Positions 10,008 through 19,274 are shown, counted from the stretch's first letter. The stretch is DNA of 63,159 bases from Bacteriovoracaceae bacterium UBA7317 (GCA_002474345.1 DKQD01000168.1:85033-148191); one strand, 5' to 3'. The notes: a model not told the origin generated them from the sequence alone. A program made the numbers and translations.

Positions 10008-10400
10008 ATGAAAGTAATTTTTATCCTTATTTTTTCATCGGTTTCTTTTGGCGTCTTGGCCAATTCGAGAATAATCATCAAAGATGCGAAAACTCTAGAA
10101 TCGGTTTCCTATAATGTTTCTGGCTTAACTAAAACGAAGTCAAAATCTATACAACTTTATCCCAATATCAATTGTAGCGCTAAAGTTTTTCTGAACCCAA
10201 GGAAGGTCGGTAATTCTATAGTCAAAACTTGGGTTTTAATGTGCGATATTGGTAAAATTAAGATTGCTCCAACATTCCCTTGTATTAAAAATAGTAAAGG
10301 TTTAGTTGGGACTAACCTGGCGGAGACTTATATAGATAATGGAAGTGGCGGAAAGAGGATAAAGTTTGAGTGTGGTGACTTTAGTCTAGGCCCTTTTTAA
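10008..10400 (+). CDS. Small secreted protein of unknown function
   Basis: This 130-residue protein has a clear signal peptide (KVIFILIFSSVSFGVLAN) and a mature part of about 110 residues containing five Cys, which would suit disulfides in the periplasm or outside the cell. No family is recognised. The ATG is favoured because the signal peptide begins exactly there, even though no ribosome binding site precedes it. It is an orphan gene between decayed genes and faces the frameshifted hydrolase, with a shared terminator-like hairpin at its 3' end. Confidence 0.6.
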   Translation: MKVIFILIFSSVSFGVLANSRIIIKDAKTLESVSYNVSGLTKTKSKSIQLYPNINCSAKVFLNPRKVGNSIVKTWVLMCDIGKIKIAPTFPCIKNSKGLVGTNLAETYIDNGSGGKRIKFECGDFSLGPF

Positions 10401-10403
10401 TTA

Positions 10404-10426
10404 GAAAAAACTGTTGTTTTTTTTTC
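10404..10426. terminator. Bidirectional terminator-like hairpin
   Basis: AAAAAAC (405-411), loop TGTT and GTTTTTT (416-422) form a 7-bp stem followed by further T residues, between two convergent genes. Mirror A and T runs would serve either strand. The stem has only one G-C pair, so it is weak. Confidence 0.45.
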
Positions 10427-10434
10427 AAATCTTT

Positions 10435-11674
10435 TTAGAGGCCTTTAGATTCTAAAATCTTTCTTGAATTGACCTTTATTAAAAGCTTGTCAAACCACAA
10501 AAACCTTTTATACCCAACATGTCCACCGGAAGGAAGAAGCATCAAATGATTTGATCGATTTATTTTTGGGTTTAAAGGACCGTTAATTAAATCATCGGCG
10601 GCAGATAAAATACGGATGTTATTTTGTCCATTTTGAATCGCCTTAAAAACCCAATAGGAAAGGCTTCTTTCCTGGCTCAATTTGATGTTTTCATACCCAA
10701 CCGTATCAATTAAACTAAGGCCCTCTTCAAAAGTAAGCTCTTTTAAAACTTTTCTTTTTTCTACAATCCTTTTAGGGAGTCCTAGGTCTTTAACGTTGTC
10801 ATTAAGGGCGACAAGGGTTCTTTCCAACTTTTTTTTGAGGCCATAATCTGTAAAGAGTCCCAAAGATTTGTCTTTAATTCTTTGAGTCACATCCTTGTCA
10901 GTTTCCAGTCTATTAATTTGAAGGGCGGTCAAAAGATAGCTTGGGACATTTCCGAAAGTCTCGTCTTTTTTTGCTTCTTTTAGTAAATCATCTAATTTTT
11001 TAAAGGTCTTAACAAAGTCAAAGGGTGGTGAGTAAGCTTGAAGCCCCTTATTAAAGAGGGGTGTTTTTTTTTCGGAGTCAACGGCAAAAATAATGGACCC
11101 CAAAAAGCCACCGTAGCTTTGACCTAAGAGGGTAACATCTTTCGTTACTTTTCCTTGTCTGACCAAGTCTAGATAAACGGCTTTTATCGCTTCATAATAA
11201 ACGACCCCTTGAGCTTTGAAATCGAAAATAGGAAATTGAGGGGGACCTCTTAACAGAACAATCACAAATAAAGTTTTCAAAGGAGATAACTCTGTAGCCT
11301 AGACGGATAAATCTTTTATGAAAGTTTTTGGTTATAGGTGAAAAGAGCTTTGAAAATGAACCTCCAAGATAAACAAGAAGCGGTCTTTTTTGTTGGTCTC
11401 CCTTTTCTTCTCCCAGTAGATAGGGAATTTTGCCAGATTTAAAGTATGGGGTTTGAATAAAATGTTTTCTTATCTTATTGGTCCTCTTTATAGGGAGGTC
11501 GAGTTGAACCTTCGCTATATTAGATTTGATAGAGGTGATAATGGGGTCTGTAATAGGGGGGCGGTAACTTTCCAAGAGCTTCCTTTCTTCGGGAAGCCAA
11601 CCGGATCCAAAGACCGGTTTCAAATGAAAAAGACAACAAAGGCCTAGTAAAAAAAGTGGAATTTTCATGGCCAT
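10435..11674 (-). pseudogene. Secreted alpha/beta hydrolase interrupted by a frameshift
   Basis: Two overlapping frames together make one protein of about 400 residues. The 5' frame (11674 to 11192) has a signal peptide (IPLFLLGLCCLFHLKPVFG) and the early beta strands (PLLVYLGG, YRVISFEN). The 3' frame (ending 10435) carries the nucleophile motif GQSYGGFLGS, the acid in SAADDLINGP and the His in SGGHVGYKRF. The frames join naturally at a run of five G (plus strand 11240-11244). Adding or removing one base there gives a continuous VKRSPQFPIFDFKAQ. It is either a recent pseudogene or a sequencing slip. Translation of the 3' part alone could only start at a TTG, without the signal peptide. The 5' start is ATG 11674 or 11668, with AAGG upstream. 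Confidence 0.7.
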
Positions 11675-11809
11675 CCCTTGTTAATTTCAAAGAGTTATTT
11701 GTATCAAGAAATATTTTTCTCGGCAAGTAAGAGTTGGAAAGAGAAAATTTGCTTCACGTTAAAAGAGTCCGATAAATTTAAAGTCCTTATAGCTTTATTG
11801 GAGATTTGC

Positions 11810-11911
11810 TTAATTTATGCTTGGATCAATTTTTTTAATGGGAACAACTCCTTTATCATTAACGATTCCTATTTCAGGGGTTCCATCAGTTGAAAAGGTC
11901 GCTAGTTTCAC
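11810..11911 (-). pseudogene. N-terminal relic of a fumarylacetoacetate-hydrolase-family gene
   Basis: A 33-codon frame starts at GTG 11911, with AAAAGGA upstream, and reads KLATFSTDGTPEIGIVNDKG. This is the typical opening of FAH-family hydrolases (KLATF, then a strand giving G-x-V). A stop (11810-11812) ends it where the full-length enzyme of roughly 280-330 residues would continue, and no catalytic domain follows before 11674. Its GTG overlaps the TGA of the upstream relic in the four bases GTGA, so the two were once translationally coupled. This lies in the 596-bp gap 11675-12270. Confidence 0.6.
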
Positions 11912-12072
11912 GGTGGATTCCTTTTTAAATTGGTCCAAATGTGAACGGGGGAGATTTGTTTTATAAAAGGAGCCTGATCTATCAATAAATATTTTGATAA
12001 TACGAAATTAGAATACACCACACCTCTTAGTAGCGCAAGATTCATCCGTTTTTCAGTGAGCCCTTTTAAAAA
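11908..12072 (-). pseudogene. Coding relic B, paralogous to 9686-9814, coupled to the FAH relic
   Basis: The 54-codon open stretch includes RMNLALLRGVVYSNF, then KYLLIDQAP, ending IWTNLKRNPP and a TGA that overlaps the GTG of the FAH relic. An upstream in-frame TAA (12073-12075) shows that the 5' part is gone. An internal ATG at codon 10 could in principle start a 45-residue peptide, but the nearest purine-rich site is too far upstream. Family unknown. Nothing else is evident in the remaining AT-rich sequence up to 12270. Confidence 0.5.
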
Positions 12073-12270
12073 TTAAAAAAAGAAATGAATTCGAGGGAAG
12101 TCTTTTTTAATTTAAGTTTGTTTTAAACTAAAATTTTTTATTTTTTATTAAAGCAAAGCTTTTTTCAAAATAAAAACTTATTTATAAACATCTTCTATAG
12201 ATTAAGGTAAAGAATTGGAAATTAAAAACCGATCCAGTTTGTCAGGAAAAGCCATCTTAACTGGAATACT

Positions 12271-15200
12271 GTGATTATAATAAAGCTTTTTTTGAAACTC
12301 CTTACGGTTCTTTTTTTTATTTTAGGTCAAAATCTAGCTTTTGGAATAGAGGTGCCTAAAATTAAAAATGGAGTTTTAGATATATCCAAATGGGACTTCA
12401 AGAAAAGGGGTCCTATAAAAATAAGTGGAAAAGTTCCTTTCTATTGGAATAAGCTTCTTGACCCTCAAGAAATTATCAAAAAAGGCCCCCCGGGCAAAGA
12501 CTGGGACTTTGACATTACGACTTTGTGGACTTCCCAAAAAATTGATGCTCCCAACGAAAGTTTTGAAAGAGGTTATGGAAGTTACCTATTTAAAGTTATT
12601 GGCAGTAAAGTTAGAAAAGAAGATCTTGGCATTGAAATGTTTGCTTTTTCGACTGCTTATTCTCTTTACAAAATTGAAGGGAATAGTGTTGATAAAATAA
12701 TTTCAGCAGGAAAAGTTGGGACATCGTATGAAAAGAGTATTCCAACCTTTAAAAAAACGTTGAATTATTACAAGTATATAAAAAATGAATATTATATTCT
12801 CATCCATTCTTCAAATTATCACTATAGATCAGGTGGTGTCTTTTACCCAATCCTCCTTGGAGAATATAAAAGCATGATGGAGGAAAACAAAAAGAATATG
12901 AAAAAGGATCTTTTGATTCTAGGTATTCTTTTTATTATGGCACTTTATCATTTTGGCCTCTTTTCATTAAGAAGAGAAGATTATGGAAGTTTATGGTTTG
13001 GGCTTTTTTGCTTCAATATGTTTATAAGGTTGGGAGTCACTCCTCTTTCCTATTTTTTGGCAGACTTAGAGGATAATACCTTCCTTTTTTATTTAAACTC
13101 AAAATTAGAATACTTAACACTCTGTATAGGTCCAGTCTTGTTTTTAGGTTTTCTAAAATCAATTTTTGGAAATTACTTTGCCTCAAGATGGATTAAGTTT
13201 GCGGGCATTTTTGCTTGTGTATTTAGTGGGATTGTTATTTTTACTAGTCCATTCATTTTTACAACGTCATTTGTTACAATAAATTTTCACCTCCTCATTC
13301 TTTTTACAATAATTTATAGTTCTTTTAAACTTATAAAAGCCTATTTTAATAAAGCTCCTTACGCTAAAGTTTGCCTTCTCGGTTGTTTTGTGTATTTTTC
13401 TGGCCTTCTTTTTGATATGTTTGTTCTTTATAAAATTCCTGAGCTTCCTTTTATAGCTCCTATTACTTTTGTTGCATTTATATTTATTCAAAGTTATATC
13501 CTTGCCACAAAATTTTCAAAGGCATATAAGACAGCAGAAAGGCTAAGCAAGGACCTTACTAAAGAAGTGGCCATTCAAACAAAAGAGGCGGTCGATCAAA
13601 AAAATAGGGCCATTGAATCTGAAAAGGAAGTTTCTGACCTCCTTCACAATATGCGACAAGCTGTATTTACAATTGACTCAACTTATAAGGTAGCTCCCCC
13701 TGTTTCAGAGTACGCGAAGATAATTTTTAATAGGGATATTGTCGGAACTGATATTTTTGAAAATATTTTTAAAGATATGGATCCTGCTTCCGAGGAATAT
13801 GGAATTATCCATACAGTTTTTTCAACTATATTTGATGCTGAAGAATTGCAATGGCTTATTATGCGGGACCATCTTCCTAATAAAGTTTCCTTACATTTTG
13901 AAAATGAAAGTGAGGCGAAAACATTAAAAATTGCTTACACACCACTATATGATGAGAATCAATTATTTATTAAGTTGATGTTTATCATTGAAGATATTAC
14001 TGAGGTTGAAAGACTTGAGAAAGAAATGCAAGCGCAAAAAGAAGAGGTCTCTAAAAAAGGACAAATAATCCAGGAGCTTGCTTCAAGTAAAAAAGAGGAG
14101 CTTCAAAGCTTTTTTCAATCTAATCACAAACTTTCTAAAGAGGCGATCCAAATTTGGAAAAATGCTAGAAAAAACAATGCTTCTGGAAAAGAGATTGAAA
14201 ATTTAAATGTTTTTTACAGAAATCTTCATACGATAAAAGGAAACGCTCGTATTTATGGTCTTAGTCTTATTTCAAAAATAGCCCATGAAGCCGAAAATAA
14301 ATTGGATAAATTTAAAGAAGAGGGAGTGGAGTTCTTATCAAATGAGGAATTCAACGAAAACCTTGAAGGTCTTTATGAATTAAATGGTCAGATTAATAAC
14401 TACCTTGTTACAGCAAAAGAAATTTTTAATATTGAATCAGAAGATGATACAGAGTTTAAGTCGGAGCTTCACGAATTAATGAAGGAAGTTGAGTTTTGGT
14501 TGGGTCAGGTTTATATTTTTGGAAAAATAGATGGAAATTATAATACTTTAGAAAAGTTAGATGAGCTAGATAATGATATAAAGGATCAAATAATAAGCCA
14601 TTTAAAAAAATTCCTTCACTCTGTAAAAAGTCTGACTCGTTCGATGGGCCTAAAGGACATGTCGTCTAAAATTCATTCCTTGGAAGGATTAATTTTCGAT
14701 TGTAGTTTGCGAATAGATAAAGAAGAAAAATCTTATCAAGACTTGTGGGAAGTATCTTTAGAGGATGTAATCTCTCATTCAAGAAAGCTATTTTTTGATT
14801 CATCTCATTTTAAACCTCTTAATTTAAGGCCAGAAAATTGGACTGACATTTTTCATGATTTTTTAAAAATTATTACCCTAAGAAATCAAAAAGTGGATAC
14901 TGGGGAGGTTGCAAAACTTCTCTTTTCTTTAAACTCTAAATCGACGGCCTATAATTTAAATTTTATACCTCTTATGATAAGATCAATTTATGACCCTGTT
15001 ACTGAAAATGATGAGCGGAAAAAATCCGTCATTAAACTATACTTTGAAAGAATATGGAAGTTTTTCAAAGTTCTGATTCAATTTGACCTAGAAAAAAATA
15101 TTCCACCCAATTTACAAAGACCTTTAATAGAACACATTCAAAAATTTGAAAGAAACGAGGAATGGGAAATAAATTTAAATAAAGTTTTTAATAATATTGA

Positions 15201-16248
15201 AATATATGGAGAGCCTCTTCTTGTGACCTTTTTTAAATCAGTAATGAACTTCTTAGATTCAAAAGAAGATTTTATTAAAGTGATAAGCTCTCTAGAAGAA
15301 GGAAATTTCTTTTCTCTTGAGGAATTTATTTTAGATAAAAAATCACATTTTTCCATTGAAGAGTGTTTTTCAGCGTTAAAAGAAAAATATTCTTCTAATG
15401 TTTTGGAAGGATTAAACTTAAAAAATGATAAAACACTAAACCGCCTTATTGAAATAGTAAATACAAAGGAAACCATAGCTTTTGGTTACGCCGAAAGTAT
15501 TGACCTAATGGCCGTCTTAAAAAACTATAATGATTTAGAAGATGAAGTGGACGATCATTTAAAACCAGAAATAATTGAAGTTTTAAAGGAAAACTTTCTT
15601 AATTTTAAAACAATCTTAAAAGAAAATATTGAACAAGAAGGAGAAAAAAATTGGGATAATACTGAGGGACTTTTGGAGGAGTTAACTAACTATCCAGTAA
15701 AGTATTCTTTAAAGAATTTGAAGAATATGGCCAATGAAATTTCCAAGGGGCTTGGAAAAAAAATAAAACTTACGTTAAAAGGTGAGCAAGGCTCATTAGA
15801 TAAAAAGAAATTAAACCTACTAAAGGATGCAGCAGTCCATTTGGTTAGAAACTCTATTGATCACGGTATTGAAACTCCTGAAGTGAGAACGATGCGGGGA
15901 AAAAATGAATTTGGCCTAATAGAAGTAAAGTTATCTTATAGTAATGAAAAGAAATTAAACATAGAAATTAATGACGATGGAGCAGGGGTCGATGTGGATT
16001 TAATTGCAGAAAAGGCATTAGAAAAAGGACTCATTACCAAAGAGGAACTTGAAAAAATGAACTCTGAAGAGAAAATAAACCTTATTTTTCTACCAAACCT
16101 TAGTACCAAAAAAGACGTCACAGAGTTATCTGGTAGAGGCGTAGGAATGGATGTTGTTAAAAGCAATATTGAATTAATGGGTGCAGAGCTTAAGGTTGTT
16201 GCTGTTCCTGGTGAAGGAACTCAATTTTTAATTAAATTTATAAGTTAA
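12271..16248 (+). CDS. 7TMR-DISM sensor kinase with PAS-like, Hpt and CheA-type HATPase domains
   Basis: This 1325-residue inner-membrane signalling protein has a signal peptide (about 1-25) and an extracytoplasmic jelly-roll-like domain (about 30-205; PFYWNKLLDP is the usual DISM opening). Seven hydrophobic segments (about 213-415) precede a coiled coil and a PAS-like domain (about 455-580: QAVFTID, APPVS, DITEVE). An Hpt domain follows with phospho-acceptor His at about 653 in LHTIKGNARIYG. After about 450 helical residues comes a CheA P4-like ATPase: N box VRNSIDHGIE (about 1194), DDGAGVD, GRGVGMDVV. There is no CheW-like P5 domain and no receiver. It presumably autophosphorylates the Hpt His and passes phosphate to a separate receiver. 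The GTG start has no strong Shine-Dalgarno; a TTG seven codons on is an alternative. Confidence 0.85.
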   Translation: MIIIKLFLKLLTVLFFILGQNLAFGIEVPKIKNGVLDISKWDFKKRGPIKISGKVPFYWNKLLDPQEIIKKGPPGKDWDFDITTLWTSQKIDAPNESFERGYGSYLFKVIGSKVRKEDLGIEMFAFSTAYSLYKIEGNSVDKIISAGKVGTSYEKSIPTFKKTLNYYKYIKNEYYILIHSSNYHYRSGGVFYPILLGEYKSMMEENKKNMKKDLLILGILFIMALYHFGLFSLRREDYGSLWFGLFCFNMFIRLGVTPLSYFLADLEDNTFLFYLNSKLEYLTLCIGPVLFLGFLKSIFGNYFASRWIKFAGIFACVFSGIVIFTSPFIFTTSFVTINFHLLILFTIIYSSFKLIKAYFNKAPYAKVCLLGCFVYFSGLLFDMFVLYKIPELPFIAPITFVAFIFIQSYILATKFSKAYKTAERLSKDLTKEVAIQTKEAVDQKNRAIESEKEVSDLLHNMRQAVFTIDSTYKVAPPVSEYAKIIFNRDIVGTDIFENIFKDMDPASEEYGIIHTVFSTIFDAEELQWLIMRDHLPNKVSLHFENESEAKTLKIAYTPLYDENQLFIKLMFIIEDITEVERLEKEMQAQKEEVSKKGQIIQELASSKKEELQSFFQSNHKLSKEAIQIWKNARKNNASGKEIENLNVFYRNLHTIKGNARIYGLSLISKIAHEAENKLDKFKEEGVEFLSNEEFNENLEGLYELNGQINNYLVTAKEIFNIESEDDTEFKSELHELMKEVEFWLGQVYIFGKIDGNYNTLEKLDELDNDIKDQIISHLKKFLHSVKSLTRSMGLKDMSSKIHSLEGLIFDCSLRIDKEEKSYQDLWEVSLEDVISHSRKLFFDSSHFKPLNLRPENWTDIFHDFLKIITLRNQKVDTGEVAKLLFSLNSKSTAYNLNFIPLMIRSIYDPVTENDERKKSVIKLYFERIWKFFKVLIQFDLEKNIPPNLQRPLIEHIQKFERNEEWEINLNKVFNNIEIYGEPLLVTFFKSVMNFLDSKEDFIKVISSLEEGNFFSLEEFILDKKSHFSIEECFSALKEKYSSNVLEGLNLKNDKTLNRLIEIVNTKETIAFGYAESIDLMAVLKNYNDLEDEVDDHLKPEIIEVLKENFLNFKTILKENIEQEGEKNWDNTEGLLEELTNYPVKYSLKNLKNMANEISKGLGKKIKLTLKGEQGSLDKKKLNLLKDAAVHLVRNSIDHGIETPEVRTMRGKNEFGLIEVKLSYSNEKKLNIEINDDGAGVDVDLIAEKALEKGLITKEELEKMNSEEKINLIFLPNLSTKKDVTELSGRGVGMDVVKSNIELMGAELKVVAVPGEGTQFLIKFIS

Positions 16249-16269
16249 AAAAAATAAGGAAAGCTGAAC

Positions 16270-16511
16270 ATGCCAAAAATAAAGATTCTTCCAGATTATA
16301 AAACAATTGAGGAGGATATAGGAAAAACATCTTTTAGATGGACCTCTGGATATGAATATTCCTCATGTTAATGCCTTTGTTGGTAAAGGAAGTGCTCAAC
16401 TTGCAGGATTTATCTTCTTAAATGTATTGAAAATTGTGAAAAAAGGAATGAAGAAGAAAAAAATACACTTTATATGAAATTAGTGGTATCAAAACGGAAG
16501 ATTAAAGAATA
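16270..16511 (+). pseudogene. Decayed 2Fe-2S ferredoxin gene with several frameshifts
   Basis: Pieces in successive frames read as one plant-type/adrenodoxin-like 2Fe-2S ferredoxin. MPKIKILPDYKTIEEDIG comes from ATG 16270; then HLLDGPLDMNIPHVNA; then CSTCRIYLLKCIENCE from 16393; then RNEEEKNTLYMKL to a stop at 16509. The shifts sit at an A5 run (about 16322), around 16391 and at another A5 run (about 16439-16443). The first cluster Cys is also lost: the expected CGGKG reads FVGKG, while CSTC survives. The 193 bp between this relic and 16705 may be further decayed coding sequence, but I cannot assign it. Ferredoxins of this kind are often fused to adenylate cyclases, which might explain the extra length; that is speculative. 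Confidence 0.7.
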
Positions 16512-16704
16512 AAAATTTAGCTTTTGGAAATGACTATATTTTATTGATTAATTATTTTCAATTTTTTCCCAAACGCAGATTGAATCATGTTACGACTTAA
16601 AAGAAAAAGGAACTTTTTTTGAAGGGATTGATCAAAAATATTGTTTAGAAAAATTTTTACCTGTTAGAATAAAAATAATGAATGATTTTCAATGAGGTAT
16701 CTAA

Positions 16705-17154
16705 ATGGGCAAAAAATTTACAATGGAAAGGAGTATTGTTTTTAAATCAGATTTAAAAACGGTTCTTAAAGTTTTATTAGAGACTGAAAAATATCCAAAT
16801 TATATAGATTCCATCCAATCTGCCAATGTAATATCACAAAATGGCAATGATTCAGAGGTCTCCTATAAGGCGAAGATTTCTGTTTTTCCTTTCGAGTACA
16901 CAATTGAAACTGTTAAAAAGTCTGATACACATATCATTTTCAAACAGAAAAAAGGCTTTTTCAGCCTTTTAGATGGGGAGTGGAAGCTCGAAGAGAGTAA
17001 TGGGCAAGTGAATGCTGATTATATAATCCATGTTAAATTACCTCTATTGGCGGTTGGGAAGGTCGTTGATAAGGCCATGGACCTTTATTTCCCTGGTATG
17101 CTCAATGACTTTAAAAGTGAAATAGAAAGTCAATTCAATAAAAATAAGGCCTGA
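16705..17154 (+). CDS. SRPBCC-fold protein, Coq10/START-like cyclase family
   Basis: The protein is 149 residues, the usual length for the family. It opens with a strand (FTMERSIVFKS) and has the hallmark LLETEKYPNYIDSI helix, followed by strands through FPFEYTIE and a long C-terminal helix (LLAVGKVVDKAMDLYFPGML). Relatives bind ubiquinone or other lipids in a hydrophobic cavity. There is no signal peptide, so it is cytosolic or membrane-associated. ATG with GAGG 8 bases upstream. The next gene starts 32 bp downstream on the same strand, so a two-gene operon is likely. Confidence 0.75.
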   Translation: MGKKFTMERSIVFKSDLKTVLKVLLETEKYPNYIDSIQSANVISQNGNDSEVSYKAKISVFPFEYTIETVKKSDTHIIFKQKKGFFSLLDGEWKLEESNGQVNADYIIHVKLPLLAVGKVVDKAMDLYFPGMLNDFKSEIESQFNKNKA

Positions 17155-17186
17155 AAGAAAATTAATTTAATAAGAGGAGGTTCTAA

Positions 17187-17621
17187 GTGGATAAGGATGT
17201 CCTGTTCTTGCTACATTTTGCAAGCACAATTTTTATGACTGGAGTTATTTGGATTGTTCAATTGGTTCATTACCCAGGTTTTCAGTTCGTCGAAGAGAAG
17301 AGGTTTATAGACTTCGAAAAATTTCATAAATTTAAAATTAGTTTGATTGTTTTACCAGCTATGTTGATAGAGCTTTTTACTGGTATTTTTATCATACTTT
17401 TTCATGCTAAAATTTACTTTGAACGTTTTTTTATTTTCAATTTAATAATCCTTTTTATTATTTGGTTAATCACTTTTGTTTTTAGTGTTCCTCTTCATAA
17501 GAAACTTGAAAATGGGAAAGACCTTAAAGCAATTCGACTTTTGATTAATACAAATTGGATTCGTACCTTCGGTTGGAGTATTCGTTTGATTTTATTAAGC
17601 TTTATAAGTTTTAATATTTAA
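17187..17621 (+). CDS. Four-helix integral membrane protein of unknown function
   Basis: The protein is 144 residues with hydrophobic segments at about 5-25, 50-72, 80-103 and 125-142, and short charged loops. The first helix carries the distinctive IWIVQLVHYPGF, which could supply His ligands to a haem or metal; that is inference. Start GTG 17187 with AGGAGG about 7 bases upstream. It lies just downstream of the SRPBCC gene and is probably co-transcribed. No family name can be assigned with confidence. Confidence 0.65.
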   Translation: MDKDVLFLLHFASTIFMTGVIWIVQLVHYPGFQFVEEKRFIDFEKFHKFKISLIVLPAMLIELFTGIFIILFHAKIYFERFFIFNLIILFIIWLITFVFSVPLHKKLENGKDLKAIRLLINTNWIRTFGWSIRLILLSFISFNI

Positions 17622-17669
17622 ATACTATGGATCTTTAAAAAATAGTTGGCAGTCAAAAAGTCTTTAACT

Positions 17670-18983
17670 TTAATTAACTTTTCTAAAAGAGATCCCATTG
17701 TAGTAGTGCTCTAATATTTCTTTATATTGATAATTATAATTTTTGGCCATCATATAGGCACCCCATTGACTCATTCCTACGTGATGGCCCCAACCATGGC
17801 CTTTAAACTGAAAAGAAACCTGTTGGTTTTGATAAAAATAAAACCAATAGGAAGGAATCTTCCCATAACCAAAAAGTGATCGGATCTCCTTATAGGTTAG
17901 AAATTCCTCTTTATCTTTTTGAAGTATCCACAATTTGGTCAAGGATTGAAAATTATCTTTATCTCTTTCGGGCTTTAAATCAATTTCTGTCGACTCATTA
18001 AAGTCCTTGAACTTTTGACTTAATTTTGCACTTTTTTTAATTTGTTTTATCAAATTAGATTTTTTTATTTTGGGTCCAATCCATTCCACAATCCATGCAA
18101 ATTTTGGATTAAGTTCCTTTAATAAATCTTCTCTTGAAAAAACTTCTGCATTATCTAGGCAATATTCGTTGTCTATTTCTCCAAAAATTTCTTTTGCTGA
18201 AGATGTTTTTCCACCACTATAAGCGTGGAAATAGGCCTTAATAATTTTGTCTTTGTAGGTCATAACCTCGTTTTTTGTTTCCATAACTGAATGGTTTGTT
18301 TTTGAAACTGAGTGCGTGACCCCAGTAAAAACCTGATACCTTGCAGTGTCATCGACATCCCAAAATGCAGAATCTTGACCGCTTAAACTATGATAAACTG
18401 CGTATGTCCTTGCCGCGACAGCTTGGGCCTTTAAGACTTCGATCGGCCAAGTTTTTACAACTTCGTTGGGTACAACACCCTTTAAATAATCTTCTATAGT
18501 GATGTGGTTGACGACAAAGAGGCCAAATTTATTGGCCCTGACTTCAATTTTTCCAACATACTTATGAGTTTTTTTTGGATTGTTTTCCCTGAAAAGGGAG
18601 ATGGGACTTTTTGAAGTAAGCTTTATAAATCTGCTAGTTATTTCCTTTTTTAGGTCTTCCCCTTTGATTTTAAAGCCTTTTGATTTATTAAAAGTAAAGG
18701 TTAGGTTTTTACCCAGAACTTGTGACCCTGACTTAATTGGGGATTCACTAAAAATTTTGAGCTTATGAGGGTTGTCTGGGACTCCATGACGATAGTCTTT
18801 TTTAAGAGTATGAGGAAAAATCAAAACTCTAATTTGCATTGGTGATATCTTTTCTGGAAGATCAATACCCCAAGGGCCATCATTTAAAAGCGGGGATTGG
18901 GATTGAACCGGCGAAATATCGTTGAATGACCAGGCACTTCCTAGGAAAAAAAGACTTAAAGTCAAAATATAAAAAAGTCTCAT
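17670..18983 (-). CDS. SpoIID/LytB-domain exoprotein (peptidoglycan glycan-strand lytic type)
   Basis: This 437-residue protein has a signal peptide (LFYILTLSLFFLGSAWS). The SpoIID signature is complete: ITIEDYLKGVVPNEV with the catalytic-type Glu, KAQAVAARTYA, YFHAYSGGKTSSA, and a C-terminal GHGWGHHVGMSQWGA. SpoIID is a lytic transglycosylase on denuded glycan in spore formers. In non-sporing predators and relatives the domain occurs in cell-wall remodelling proteins. It should act in the periplasm. It is divergently transcribed from the hydrolase at 19275 and convergent with the membrane protein, leaving a 48-bp gap. Confidence 0.88.
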   Translation of the reverse strand: MRLFYILTLSLFFLGSAWSFNDISPVQSQSPLLNDGPWGIDLPEKISPMQIRVLIFPHTLKKDYRHGVPDNPHKLKIFSESPIKSGSQVLGKNLTFTFNKSKGFKIKGEDLKKEITSRFIKLTSKSPISLFRENNPKKTHKYVGKIEVRANKFGLFVVNHITIEDYLKGVVPNEVVKTWPIEVLKAQAVAARTYAVYHSLSGQDSAFWDVDDTARYQVFTGVTHSVSKTNHSVMETKNEVMTYKDKIIKAYFHAYSGGKTSSAKEIFGEIDNEYCLDNAEVFSREDLLKELNPKFAWIVEWIGPKIKKSNLIKQIKKSAKLSQKFKDFNESTEIDLKPERDKDNFQSLTKLWILQKDKEEFLTYKEIRSLFGYGKIPSYWFYFYQNQQVSFQFKGHGWGHHVGMSQWGAYMMAKNYNYQYKEILEHYYNGISFRKVN

Positions 18984-19274
18984 TTTTTACCCTTTTTTAA
19001 AAATTAAATGTTTGTTATCATCGCGAGAATAATAGGTAATGAAAAGAGTGTTTTATAAAAAGATAGTTTTTAAAGGACCGAGTTCATTGTGTCGGTATCT
19101 TTTTTGTGTTAAGCGTTAGTTTGTTTCCGAGAGCCTCTATAAAAAAAATATGTCTAGGAAAAATCTAAGTACCTTTTTCCACTTTATCAACTACCATCTT
19201 TCCAAGATGTTTACAAAACAACTAACAGGATATTTATTAGAGAGCGTTATTTTAAATGCTGAGGAGAAATCACT

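Noticed and set aside
9745..12060. Conserved regulatory element about 211 bases upstream of both 10008 and 12271
   Set aside because: The repeated sequence is better explained as homologous minus-strand coding relics; the equal distances appear coincidental and the sequence between does not match.
12061..12270. Further gene between relic B and the first DISM kinase
   Set aside because: All frames are short and AT-biased, with no recognisable motif.
16512..16704. Possible adenylate-cyclase relic after the ferredoxin relic
   Set aside because: A few residues across frames resemble a cyclase start, but no continuous similarity can be read; mentioned only as speculation.
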